Below, one piece after another: positions 35,482 to 47,059 of a stretch of DNA of 64,000 bases. The notes under the pieces are model-generated. The model was not told the DNA's origin. It saw only the letters and a list, made by a program, of their open reading frames with translations, and made no database searches. The position numbers and the translations under genes are program-made. The stretch's first letter is position 1, and each line of letters opens with the position of its first letter. The stretch covers positions 1,922,001-1,986,000 of the forward strand of contig NC_058147.1 in NCBI RefSeq assembly GCF_011075055.1. Reading direction: 5' to 3'. Source of the DNA: Mangifera indica. Its lineage: Eukaryota > Streptophyta > Magnoliopsida > Sapindales > Anacardiaceae.

Positions 35482-35490
35482 TAAATTTAA

Positions 35491-38029
35491 TGCTTTTTAG
35501 TCCCCACATCACCGTCTTGACTAACAGGGTTTTCCTGGAAGATTGTGTTTGATATTTCTTATTATATTATTACAGAAAGGATACAGAAAATATCCTTTAT
35601 TCTTATATAAAGTAAAGTATTTTACTTACTACAAACAAACAAGAAGAGTTGAAAGTTTACAACATTCCTTGTAAATATAATCTGATTTAAATTAAAGTAT
35701 ATTCTGATTTGTGTCAATTTAAGGGCCTTGCCTCCACAAATGGGAAATTAAATAAATAAATAAATAAAAAGACCCGTGTCCATTCAGAATGCATAACCAA
35801 ACATCTCTGCCTCTTTTACCCGGCAATTTATATGCATTATAAATTTATAAGACAGCATCTGCCAGAAGAAACCTGATCTGCAAACCAGCTGTTGACTCAA
35901 TTATTGCTTAGTCACTCTTGAGTTCGAACAATTTGATTTGAATTCGAATTTGTTGTTACTTAACTTGATGAATTTATTAGTTACCCTCAGTCTCAGTATA
36001 ATATCAAGAAATTCTTAAAAGTTCCAAATTTTACACTTCTTTTATCTATACCTTCATATATTACAGTTGAACTTTAAATATGGGTTATTTGATAAATATA
36101 TAAATTCTAAGGTTTAATTTAACTTCTCAAATCAAGTTCAAATTAGTGATAAACCAAAATTCAGTAAATTGACATACCCAGATTTGCATTGTATTCAAAA
36201 TGAATGTGATTCGAGATTTGATTATTAATCATTTTCACAACACAATTTGCCCAATTACTACATTTTTGAATTCTATATTAATTTTTATGTATTGGGGAGA
36301 GCAGTATATTGCATTCTTATGAAGAGGAGAGAAAAAAGTTTTGTTATTTGATTTTTTGCGGTTTTTTTTTTATCTATGATAGTTTCGAGCATTTGGTATG
36401 CCTCCAATTGTCTTACTACTATCCTCTAGTTGCCTATGACAATTTATGTAATTGATTGGATCGATTTATCATAAATGGATCTAAACCCAATATAACTCTT
36501 TAGTTCAAACTCAAATTTTGCTTAAACCAATCAAAGTCAAGCTAGAGCTTAATAATATACAGTTGGGCATGGTTACAACCCTAACTTGTAAAGTATTTCT
36601 TAATGCACAAAGTAAATGAACCAGTATGTCAAAAAATAACTACAACCATTAGATTTAGAGATGATGCAAACATTTTTATAAGCTTTTTCTGATGCATTAT
36701 TGTAACAGGAAGGTTTCGTATTGCTTTGTCCAAGCGTACACTGGTAAGTGTCGATCCCTGAGAAGCCTTGAATTCGCTTGCTGCCACATGCATGGATCAT
36801 TGTTCAACTCTGAACATCAGAATTTGGGGCTTGATAGGTTTTGAACAGGTTAAACGAAAAAGGTCTCATACTTTACAGTGACGGCCAAAGTTGCCAAGAC
36901 CCACCAAATAATAACGAGGCACCGATGTTTTCACCCTATGCCACGTATCCTTTTTTTGTCCAGTTTGATTTGATGGCAGACAGAGGTTCTAGTTTCCAGC
37001 ATCCTTATCATCCATACTTGAGTTTCGTGTTTGTACATAAATGATTAGTTTGCCAAGAGGGGAATATCTGCAGTTAATCAGTTAATCTTCAGGTTCTGCC
37101 TGGCTTGGAGTTCTGGTCCACCAGGACAGATCACCAGAAAAAACTTGTATCAAACAAAAGTTGAGTCTCTTGAGTCAATATAAAATTATAAACCCATTGT
37201 CTCTATCTCTCTTGTAAGATGTACTTGGGCCAATAAAAACCTATGATCTTCCTCCCCCTCACAAAGTAAGGCTAAAGCCATCAATATCTCACCAACGATT
37301 TGGATTACGCTTAGAGCAAGAAAGAAGGAAAAGTAAACAGAATGTCAAAGGTATAGTGGTTGATATTTGATTATAAAAAGATTGGAAGAAGAAACGCAAT
37401 TCCTCAAGTAGATAAGATAAACATGCAAAACTCTGGTAAAAGTCAATTGTAGCATACATAGCTTTCAAAGAAGAAACAGAAGGGAACGTGGCAACCAAAC
37501 AGGTTTAATTTTCTCTTTATTAATTAACTTTACACCCTAATTTCTGATAAATGGATCAGAATAACGTATTAAAGATTGCATCACTCCACTTTGTTGAAAT
37601 GGAAGTTTCAACAACCTCTATATCCGGAGACTTCGGCAAGGCATGAAGACAACAGCAAAAAATAAGAAAAAAAATTTTGGATCGGAAAATCTTTCTCTAA
37701 CATTGCCTAATTCCAGGAAATGTTTACTTTGTTTTCTTAAGTGAGATTAAAATTAATTTTTCTTCCAACATTTCTAATTTATTTTTTTTTCTAATCATAA
37801 ATTTAAAATAATTATGTTGTTATATTGTTTTACTTAATATTTAAAAAAAAAAAACTAATAAAAAATTTAAAAGAGGAGTAAATATACTTGATACATAAGG
37901 ATTAAAAATGGAATTATATAAATTTTAAAAAGTAAATATGCGTAATATTGTTTTATTATTAATATATATTATGTACATAAAAAAAAAATTACTCTTTTAA
38001 TTTATTTGTAGATAGTTGTAAGTTAACAA
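35491..38029. other. Intergenic region without a supported gene
   Basis: AT-rich apart from 36640-37200, which is closer to genic composition but has no frame with recognisable motifs on either strand. No RNA gene was recognised. Confidence 0.4.
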
Positions 38030-38037
38030 CACAAATT

Positions 38038-38367
38038 CAAGGGTAAGTTAGATTCAAGTTGCTCGAACTTGGCTTAGTGTTTAACTCGAACAAGTCAAGT
38101 TTGGGCAAAGGTAGCACTAACTCAAGATCAAATCAAGCTAGCTCGACTCAATTGAATCGTCAACGTTTTGTTAGCTGATTCACCTTCTTTTGGCAGCCTT
38201 TTTCCTTCTCAAATGATTCTTTTTTTCAATCTCTGATGACCTTTCTTCTTCTCTAACAACTTATCATCAATCGAATGAGTTAAACTCAATATCAAATTGA
38301 CTGTTAAGAATTTGATTTAAATTCAAGTTAACGCTTGTATAGGTTCGGCTACTCAAATCCACCCCTG
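38038..38367. mobile_element. Degenerate hAT-like MITE (330 bp)
   Basis: Left end CAAGGGTAAGTTAGATTCAA and reverse-complemented right end CAGGGGTGGATTTGAGTAGC are related. The flanking 8-mers CACAAATT and AACAAATC match at 6 of 8 positions. The internal CTCGAACTTGG/GAACAAGTCAAG-type text is shared with the element at 58324. Confidence 0.5.
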
Positions 38368-38449
38368 AACAAATCTAATTCATCATAATCTACTAAAATT
38401 AGTTGTATTCAGACTACAGATAAAAAAATAAAGAGCCCCTAATAAAGTT

Positions 38450-38728
38450 TTGGGATACGGAGTTATGAATCATATTCCACTAGATACGGCCTATGATCAT
38501 CGGCCATTCAATAAAAGCGCATCTAAAAGGAGTTACGAAGAAATAGTCTTAACAACCAGAGGCCCATCTTCATCAAGGAGGCGTAGTTTCCAACCAAACA
38601 CCGACAAAGAAAGAAATCCTAAAGCAGGAAATTTTACACCAAGAGCTCCATATTCCAGGCACAAAGAGGGCAGTCAAAAGCTCACTCTGGCATATTACAA
38701 GTACAGTAAAAAAAATTACAATTTGTAA
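38450..38728 (+). other. Unassigned 92-codon open frame
   Basis: The translation is basic and Ser/Arg-rich (SSSRRRSFQPNTDKER), unlike the AT-biased random frames nearby, and starts MGYGVMNHIP. It has no recognised domain and no obvious splice partner. It could be a retained exon of a decayed gene, or chance. I do not claim a function. Confidence 0.25.
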
Positions 38729-39527
38729 ATACAGTCAAAAGAGAATAAACACAATTTGTTCTGCAGAATTGCAGCAATCTTTTGTTGAATATATTCATCT
38801 TGTCTATGGTTTAGGAGGGTGATTTTCTAATTCTTCACTACGTTCTTGTTTCATTTTCAGGATGATAACAGACAATCGTTCATCATTTATATAAATCACA
38901 ATAATTTGTAGCATAAAAAAACTAGTCCGTACTTAACCCTTGAAAAAAACAGACTGATAATATATGGCTAAACTAAGTGATCATCCACCATACAACACCC
39001 TCTCATTCCTCTTCCCTTTTCTCCTTGTTTCCAAAGGTATACTCTACCAGTGAGTACTCTTTTGTTTCTACTTGTTAACTTTCTCTTCTATAATGATCTT
39101 TCCCCTGTATCTTCAAATATTTTCACCTAGGTTAGGTCACCAAGTGCGAAAACTAGTTTATATACAAATTCTGACTACCTTGTGGAATGCAGAAATGCCA
39201 CAGGTGGAAGTAGAAGTCTACCAGATGTGAAGCAAAACATGGTCAGGAAACAATGCGAGCTGAAACAACAGTAATCATCAGTGCAGCAACTGGGAAGGTG
39301 TCACAGGGCTTGTCATGGCCCATACCCTCATATTTAAAATGTTACTATGCAACTGTTACCACTGTCTACTTATGACACAACCACGCTCCATGAGAGTTTT
39401 TACCAGGTTTCATTTGTAATGCTGCATCTCAAATGTCTTATTTGGGCTAAGCAATGTCTTCCTAGTGTCTACTAAATGAACCATCTATAACTATATCAGT
39501 TCTGCTACAAATCTCTTCCCGGTATCT

Positions 39528-39641
39528 ACTAAAGAAGCTGTCAGCAAGTGCACGTAGCAACTATCTTCAATTAGATAATTGTCACTAAAGAAGCTGTCAG
39601 CAAGTGCACGGAGCAACTATCTTCAATTAGATAATTGTCAC
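39528..39641. repeat. 56-bp tandem duplication
   Basis: Two head-to-tail units (39528-39583 and 39584-39639) starting ACTAAAGAAGCTGTCAGCAA differ at one base. No gene is seen around it; 38730-40120 is otherwise unassigned. Confidence 0.95.
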
Positions 39642-40122
39642 AAAACGGGAATAGGCCTATTATCAAATTTTGAGCACTGGACACCATCACAATAGCGGTG
39701 TAATACTTGATCACCATTTTAAATCAGCCAATGCCAGAAGAAATCAAACAAGTGACAAAAGCAAAGAGTAACCATAGTCTATTCCTCAAAAAATGTAATC
39801 TGTGGCACTAAATTTGAGTTTCCTCATTAAGTTCAATGATTTTATTTACCCTTTCCCACACCCTTCATCATAAACCAAATTAATAAATTAGTCCGGCCTA
39901 GAACTATGAAATTACCAACTGACTACCTAACTACCCAGAAATCAAAATAAATAACAAGAAGACAATAACCAATCTCTACAATATTCAATAATGATAATGT
40001 TGTTCAATATCAACCCATATCATACATATTTCCAAAACACAAATACAAGCACTTAATCAAGAAAACGATAACAGACCATTGAAATTCCCAATTTATTTAC
40101 CTCAAAAATGTAGTAATTGTGT

Positions 40123-40614
40123 CTACTTCTTCTTGCCTTTTTTAGCAGAAGCAGATTTGCGCTTAGGTGGGAGCACAACCTCACCCGTAAGTACAGGGAT
40201 TTCCATTATCTCGTCCAATCCTGCATACCTCTTACGGAACTTCTCCACTTGGTCGGCGTCAACAAGAAGAGCAGAGCGGCTGCCCAAGTAGAAGGGATGG
40301 TTCCCAGACCAAACATCCACCACGTACTCCTTCCGTGTCCCACCCGTCGTCATCACCAGCTCACCGTTACAATAGACCTTCGCATCCTCGTAGAATTCCG
40401 GATGTATGTCCTTCTTTCGACACGTCACAACCTGGGTCCTGTGATTGATTCCCACTGCTGCACATTTTACCTGTATAATAACCCATCGATAAAATAAAAC
40501 TACGGACGGAAATTGGAGAAGTTAGAAGAAGAACTGTTGTGTTACCTTTTTGGTGGGAAGAATTGGAGTAGAGGGTTTTATTTGGAGGAATGTGTTGGGT
40601 AAACTAAGCGCCAT
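40123..40614 (-). CDS. RPL31: 50S ribosomal protein L31, chloroplastic
   Basis: A nuclear-encoded bL31 subunit of the plastid ribosome. Two exons, 40614-40546 and 40470-40123, give 138 residues. A short Ser/Thr/Pro-containing transit peptide (about 1-30, start MALSLPNTFLQIKPS) is followed by the bL31 core: DIHPEFYEDAKVYCNGE, MTTGGTRKEYVVDVWSGNHP and YLGSR. The basic tail is RKSASAKKGKKK. The usual bacterial CxxC zinc pair is not retained intact (CRKKDIHP and VYCNGE remain), as in plastid homologues. The start is the only ATG that gives a transit peptide. Site II promoter motifs lie directly upstream. Confidence 0.93.
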
Positions 40615-40725
40615 TTTCTGTGTTTGTTTGAGGGAGAGACTGAGAGGATTCTCCTTGTTAAGATAAGGGATTCACATACAGAACAAATTGGCTGTGCGAA
40701 TTTACAAGTGAATCCATTTCCTACT

Positions 40726-40770
40726 TGGGCTGAGTTTCTCAAGTCTTCTTGGGCTCAGATTTTTGGCCCA
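40726..40770. promoter_or_regulatory. Site II-type (TGGGCY) promoter cluster upstream of RPL31
   Basis: TGGGCT at 40726-40731 and 40750-40755, and GGCCCA at 40765-40770, sit 110-155 bases before the start codon. Such TCP-bound motifs are typical of plant ribosomal-protein and organelle-biogenesis genes. Confidence 0.6.
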
Positions 40771-40799
40771 TCCCTTCACTTGTCCAATTAAAAGTCCCA

Positions 40800-41874
40800 A
40801 AGCATATTCGATCTAACTCTAATAATGATTTTCTTGGTGGGTGATGATTGGACTGGTTAGTCAAATACAATGTTTAAAACCATATTTAGTTCAATAGAGT
40901 AACTCGAGCTCAACTCTAATTTAGAATAGTTAATTTAAATTATAATTTGAGCTTAATTTATTCGAGTTAATGAAGAGTTTGTTAAAAAAAACTGTTAGTT
41001 TCATTGAAGAAAAAGGGCATTAAGAATGAAGAAAAAATTTTTTTAAAGAATAAGATAAAAAAGAAATAAAATTATCGAAAAAGGTAATCTATTAACAATT
41101 TTTTAATAACTTAATCAAATTATGTTATCGCTAATTTTATTTGAATCCGATTCAAATCCGCCTTAGATTAAAAGTGATGGCAGGTGGGTAGGTCACGCTA
41201 AGTCTCATTCTTTTTTGTCCTATTGCATTACTTTTATCTCTGTTCTTTTCGGTGACTTGATCGTTTCTCGGTTCAGGTGTCCCGCCTCGGTCTAACTGGT
41301 GGTGGGCTTGCAAATGAATTATTTGCTTCTTCACTCTCATTAACATTCTCGTCCACACGTAAATGATTCTCCCCTTTTCCTTTTGCCAACCGTCATTCAA
41401 GCTTCAAGCTTCAAGCTTGTAACCAGAGCAACCCAAATTGCTTCTTCTCACTGCTGACTTGCGGTTGTTACTGTTCATATCTGATACTGAAAGACGAGAT
41501 GGATATTGAAAAGTCAGTACCTAAATTTGAATGATTTTAATGTAAGATCTTTATAATAAATATAAATTCTTTAAATAAATTTAACAATTTTTTTTTCTCT
41601 CTCTCGTGTCTTAGTTGCATCTTTTATAATAACTAGTGATTTCTTTATCTAAATTTTTCTCGTAAGTTTTGTTGTTCAATCATAAATATCTGTTTTAATT
41701 ATTTTTTAAATTAAAGAATCACCTTATTTTTAATTTTTTTACACTACAAAAATTCTTTTTACTTAAAAAAATATATTAGAATTTTTTTTTCTTTACGAGT
41801 CCTTATATAAGTTGTATTAACTAAAGTATTTAAAAAAAGTTTATTGTAATAATATTTTTGTTTAATATTTACAA

Positions 41875-41951
<77 letters not shown>

Positions 41952-42900
41952 ATACACGGTTTGAAAAGAAGATAACCACTATCTTCCAAGTGGCATTGAC
42001 GGCTGATGACATCCCATTTGGGTTTTCAGTCAACTCGACGTAAACAAAGAAAGCTGATTATACTGTCATATGACCTCAGCGATGGAGACAAAAGCCGGTG
42101 ACACTGACAGCCGCGTGGTGAGATATCAGTATGTTTTCTCTGAAAAATATCACGTATACGATGTTCGTTTGTGGTTCACCATCGCCCACCTGTATCGGAG
42201 GTCCTCATTTTAGAAGACGAAATTTATGAACTGCAGAGTAACGTGGCAATCGCTTGTTAATACAAATTTCATCATGTGAATAACGTTAACTTGCTTTTAA
42301 TGGAGATTGCGATGTATTATGATCAATCAAAAATTATTAAATGAGGGAAAAATATGATTTTTATTAAAGACTCAAAAATATTATTTGTATTTGAGTTTGG
42401 AATGGATTGGACTCGTTCAAATGCCATAAAATTCTGTAGCGACTGACTGCACACTGAAGGCGGAATAAACAGCAGCATATCTTCAAATATTACTATTAAA
42501 TCAATACAAGATCGCTCTGTTTCTCGTGACGGCTCACATGCCAATAAACCAAACCGATTCACATTACCCTTTTTTTAACCATTTAATATTTCTTCACTTT
42601 CTCTTCTCAGCCATAACCAGCACGGCCACTAATCACTGCCCATTTCTTTTTTTTTTTTCTCTGTTTTTGTTTTTTAGTTTGTAAAATCTCGGGGATCCAA
42701 GCAGTGTATTACTATTCCTAGTGTTTTATATTATTTCTAGTATTTAAATCTGAGTGCTTCTGATTCTACTGTGTAAACAGATCAGTGATCTCGGCGTTAA
42801 TGTGATCAGTGTTTCAGCTACATTTGTGTAGTTTGTGTTTGTGAAAATTTTGGGACCATTTACAGAGTAATTTTTACTTTTTTTTCATGGGGTCATCATG
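40800..42900. other. Intergenic region with an (AT)n microsatellite (41878-41950)
   Basis: About 62 bases of uninterrupted TA repeats, followed by TGTGTGTGTGTATACAC, give spurious IYIYI frames on both strands. Three short AAGCTTC repeats lie near 41399-41418. No gene is supported; the distal part (from about 42600) is the AGPase promoter. Confidence 0.6.
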
Positions 42901-42908
42901 CCATTGAT

Positions 42909-42915
42909 TATATAA
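42909..42915 (+). promoter_or_regulatory. Likely TATA box of the AGPase large-subunit gene
   Basis: TATATAA, 100 bases before the start codon and followed by C/T-rich leader sequence. Confidence 0.45.
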
Positions 42916-43014
42916 GATTCCAGATTCCTTTAATTTCATATTCTAGATTCTCTTCCCCGGTAGAATATTCACAGAACATCTCAATTGTCTAATTTTTTTT
43001 TCTTTTTAAATCTG

Positions 43015-46000
43015 ATGGATTCCTGCTGTGTTGCATTAAAGGCAAATGCTCATCCTATTGTTAGTAAAGGAAGTAGTGGGATTTGGGGAGAAAGTGTGAA
43101 GGGGAGTCTTAATGGCAGGGTATTGAGTTGTCATTTATGGAAGAGCTTGAAAACAGAAAAGCTGGTTAAAGAGGCTAGTAAGCCTGGGGTTGCTTACTCT
43201 CTTCTCACACCTGATATTGACAAGGAGAGGATGGTAAGTGCATATATTGTGATGCACTTGTAAACTTCACTAATAAAAATTTTCTTTTAACAGATGGATG
43301 TGCAGTATAGAATAAATAGAAAGATTGCACCTATTCATTTATTTTCTTGTCCTCTTGAAATGGTGCTTACCATTGTATTTGAATTTTGGTTTCAGTCTTT
43401 TGGGGCTCCGCAGTTTCAGACTCAAGAAGCAGATCCAAAGAAGGTGGCTTCGATCATTTTGGGTGGAGGTGCAGGGACACGTTTGTTTCCTCTTACTGGA
43501 AAAAGGGCTAAGCCAGCGGTAAAACTTTACTGAAACATGTTTTCATCTGCATTCAGTTATATCTAAACTTTAATCCTCTGGTAATTGGTACGTAGCCAGT
43601 TGGATCATTTTTGTAAGTTTTGATTTGAATTTTGTAACGATTTGATTTGATGTGCAGGTTCCAATTGGAGGATGTTACAGGTTAATAGACATCCCAATGA
43701 GTAACTGCATTAACAGTGGCATAAAAAAGATTTTTATTATGACACAGTTTAACTCCTTTTCCCTCAATCGGCACTTAGCCCGGACTTATAATTTTGGAAA
43801 TGGTGTGAATTTTGGAGATGGGTTTGTGGAGGTAAGATAATTTTGGTTGAAGAGCATATTAATAATTTGATGTTTCCAACATTTTACCCAATTTCTATTC
43901 CCTATTTATAGCTATACTCTAAAGCAATCTGAAATTTGTATATTGGTTGTAAAATGATTCTAAAATTAGTATAAAGTTATCCTCATAATTTAAACATGGT
44001 ATTTTCTTAATTATTCTATTCTTAAAAATCCTTCATGAACCAATTATGTTTGATGAGCAGGTTCTAGCTGCCACTCAAACACCTGGAGAAGCAGGGAAGA
44101 AGTGGTTCCAAGGAACAGCAGATGCTGTGAGGCAATTCGTATGGTTATTTGAGGTGGGTGTTTAGAATTTATAATTCACATTGGAATTCTGGGTTAAGGG
44201 GACTAAATGGGTATTTTCTGATTCATGCAGGATACCAAGAATAAGAATGTGGAGCACATACTGATCTTATCTGGTGATCATCTTTATAGGATGGACTATA
44301 GAGATTTTCTGCAGGTACTCATTTAAAGTCTTGCAGATAAGAGTATTGCACCCTATACCATTATTTATAATTTGGAATTTGAAAACAAGGAAAGCCTGCT
44401 GATCAACCACATTTTTGCTTGCAGAAGCATATTGATAGTGGTGCTGATATTACTGTATCTTGTGTGCCAATGGATGACAGGTGTGTCTTAATTGATTAAT
44501 TGCCATCCTGTGATCCTATAGAAACATTCAATAGTTATAATTGTTGTACGGATATCACTGATCTTTCTGACTTCTTTAGCTAAGATGAAGTTGTTCTTTC
44601 TTGTTGAAAAGTTGTTTCTACTATTAGTTCCATAAAAGTATAGATAGATGCTTTACTGCAAGATTTTTAGTCCATCTCAATCTTATTGTCTTGCAGCCGG
44701 GCATCTGATTACGGACTGATGAAGGTTGACAGCACAGGGCGAATCATACAATTCTCAGAGAAACCTAAGGGTCCTGACCTGAAAGCAATGGTAATTAAAA
44801 GATATCATGTCATTGGTTGATCAAGACTTTCTTCACTCGCTCTTGCTCAGTATTCTTCTTTTCCAGATGCTATAAAGATCCATCATCTATTGCTTCCTGT
44901 CTAATCTTGGTTCTTGTTATTGCACGTTTGACTGCAGCAAGTTGATACCACTCTCCTTGGGTTGTCCATGCAAGAAGCTGTCAAATTACCATACATTGCA
45001 TCAATGGGTGTTTATGTGTTTAGAACTGATGTCCTACTAAAGCTTCTCAAATGTAGCTACCCCACATGCAATGACTTTGGCTCTGAGATAATTCCATCTG
45101 CTGTTAAGCACCATAATGTCCAGGTGTGATACTCTCCAAATTGGAACTCTTCAATCATTTTATTTTTATTCCATAGTGTCTATATTGTTTGTGAGCTATG
45201 CTTTAATATGGTGATCAAGCTGCTGAGATTTAGGAGTGTTTTACATTGCCAGGCATATTTATTCAATGACTACTGGGAAGACATTGGAACTATTGAGTCC
45301 TTTTTTTATGCCAACTTGGCCCTCACAGAACAGGTTGATATAACTTTGACTAAAAACTTTCTATGAACTACTGATTCTTTCCACAGGCTAAATCTTTTAA
45401 CACAAGCAAATCCATATTCAGCCACATGAAGTAACTTCGTGTTATAAAATTATCAAGAAACATGTGATAACTATAAAGTTCTGCAAATGGGGGAAAACTT
45501 TTTAAGCCAGCTAACAAATATGAAAATCATTAGATTACTCAATTATGCCAGTAAAATAGATTATCTTTTTCTTATTTGGTTCACTTTGAAATATTATATC
45601 AGAAAGTTTCAGGGAGCTAGAAAAAGGGTAGTAGCCCTCTTCCAACAGAAACTTTATTTTACTTTCAGCAGAGTCATGCATGATTCTTTGAACTAATCAC
45701 ATAGCTTCCTTTTGCAGCCCCCCAAGTTCGAATTTTATGACCCCAAGACGCCTTTCTACACTTCTCCTCGATTTTTACCACCAACAAAAGTTGATAAATG
45801 CAGGGTATGATTTTGAACTTTATACCATGACGTTTCGTTTGGTTATTGCATCTTATAGTTCAGTTGCCTGTTGCAGATTTTGGATGCTATAATTTCACAT
45901 GGTTGCTTCTTGCGAGAGTGCAGTGTGCAGCACTCCATAGTGGGTGTGCGCTCACGTTTAGAGACTGGAGTTGAGCTTCAGGTGAGCTATAATTTATTTT

Positions 46001-46730
46001 TTATGTTATAGGCTAACCTCCTTTGTACTATATTCAAGGCCACTAGCAGAATTCTAGACTACATTACAGTTAATTTTGCTGCAAACATGGCTGTTGCATT
46101 ACCATTTTGGAATAGACATCTAACTGGTACTCTTTCATGGAATATGTGTCTGTCCAGAAAACTATGATGATGGGTGCAGACTTCTACCAAACTGAATCTG
46201 AAATTGCATCTCTGCTTGCGGAAGGAAAGGTTCCGATTGGTGTTGGGCAGAATACTAAAATCAAGTTAGTATTTGATTAAGCCTACCTCCCTCTTTCTCT
46301 ATTTCTCCCTCTGCAATCACACAACAAATCCAGAAATGGACTAGGGGTCATATTATATGGTTATTGATACCTCATAAATTTGGTATTATTCATATTTTCA
46401 TATATATATATATATATGTTTCTTTTTCATTTTGAAGGAATTGCATCATAGACAAGAATGCCAAGATTGGAAAAAATGTCATTATTGCAAATGCTGATGT
46501 AAGTGCACATTTCTCTGCTGAGTCTTATAAGAGAACTCTTAACCATCCAAATTACAAGATAGTAGTGTTTTAAATCTTGGTTGACTATAATATCCTTAAC
46601 TTTTCAACAAAATGCTTTAACTTCTTAGGGTGTTGAGGAAGCCGAGAGACCAAAAGAAGGATTTTACATAAGGTCTGGGATTACAGTCATTCTGAAGAAT
46701 GCAACAATCAATGATGGAACAGTTATTTAG
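43015..46730 (+). CDS. APL3: ADP-glucose pyrophosphorylase large (regulatory) subunit, APL3-like
   Basis: Plastidial subunit of the enzyme making ADP-glucose from glucose-1-phosphate and ATP, the committed step of starch synthesis. Fourteen coding exons: 43015-43233, 43396-43518, 43658-43831, 44061-44153, 44231-44314, 44425-44480, 44697-44790, 44938-45123, 45253-45333, 45718-45804, 45877-45981, 46158-46264, 46438-46498 and 46629-46730. They join in frame to 523 residues. A transit peptide (about 1-70, beginning MDSCC as in the APL3 group) precedes [15 protein letters not shown] (93-107, nucleotide-binding loop), [11 protein letters not shown] (216-226), FSEKPKG and the C-terminal beta-helix with [12 protein letters not shown]. 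The end GTVI is the usual AGPase C-terminus. Tail to tail with the mannanase gene, 329 bases apart. Assignment to the APL3 clade rests on the N-terminus and should be taken as likely. Confidence 0.94.
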
Positions 46731-47059
46731 AATCTGTGAAGGCTTCCTAGAGCTGCCACTGCTGACCAAGTTCGCAATGGTAACTGAGAGGATTTGGCCT
46801 GCTGTCCTTCACAAGTTTACAGTGAAAAAGTAGTACTCACGTTTATGTATGTAAATTGCAAGTTGTGACTCACAAGACCATTAATAAATCACAGAACTCT
46901 TTCAGGCCATACTTTTGCTTAGATTAAGTAATAGTTTTCCATTTCTTAATGAGAATTTCCCTCTGTTAAGTCAAATATACAGTAACATACAAGGAATCCT
47001 TAAACATTTTAATATGATTTTACCACTATACGCTATCTTCACTACTGTCTCTCAATTTC

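Noticed and set aside
36600..37050. Possible gene or RNA gene in a less AT-rich patch
   Set aside because: Frames on both strands lack motifs, and no known RNA signature was found.
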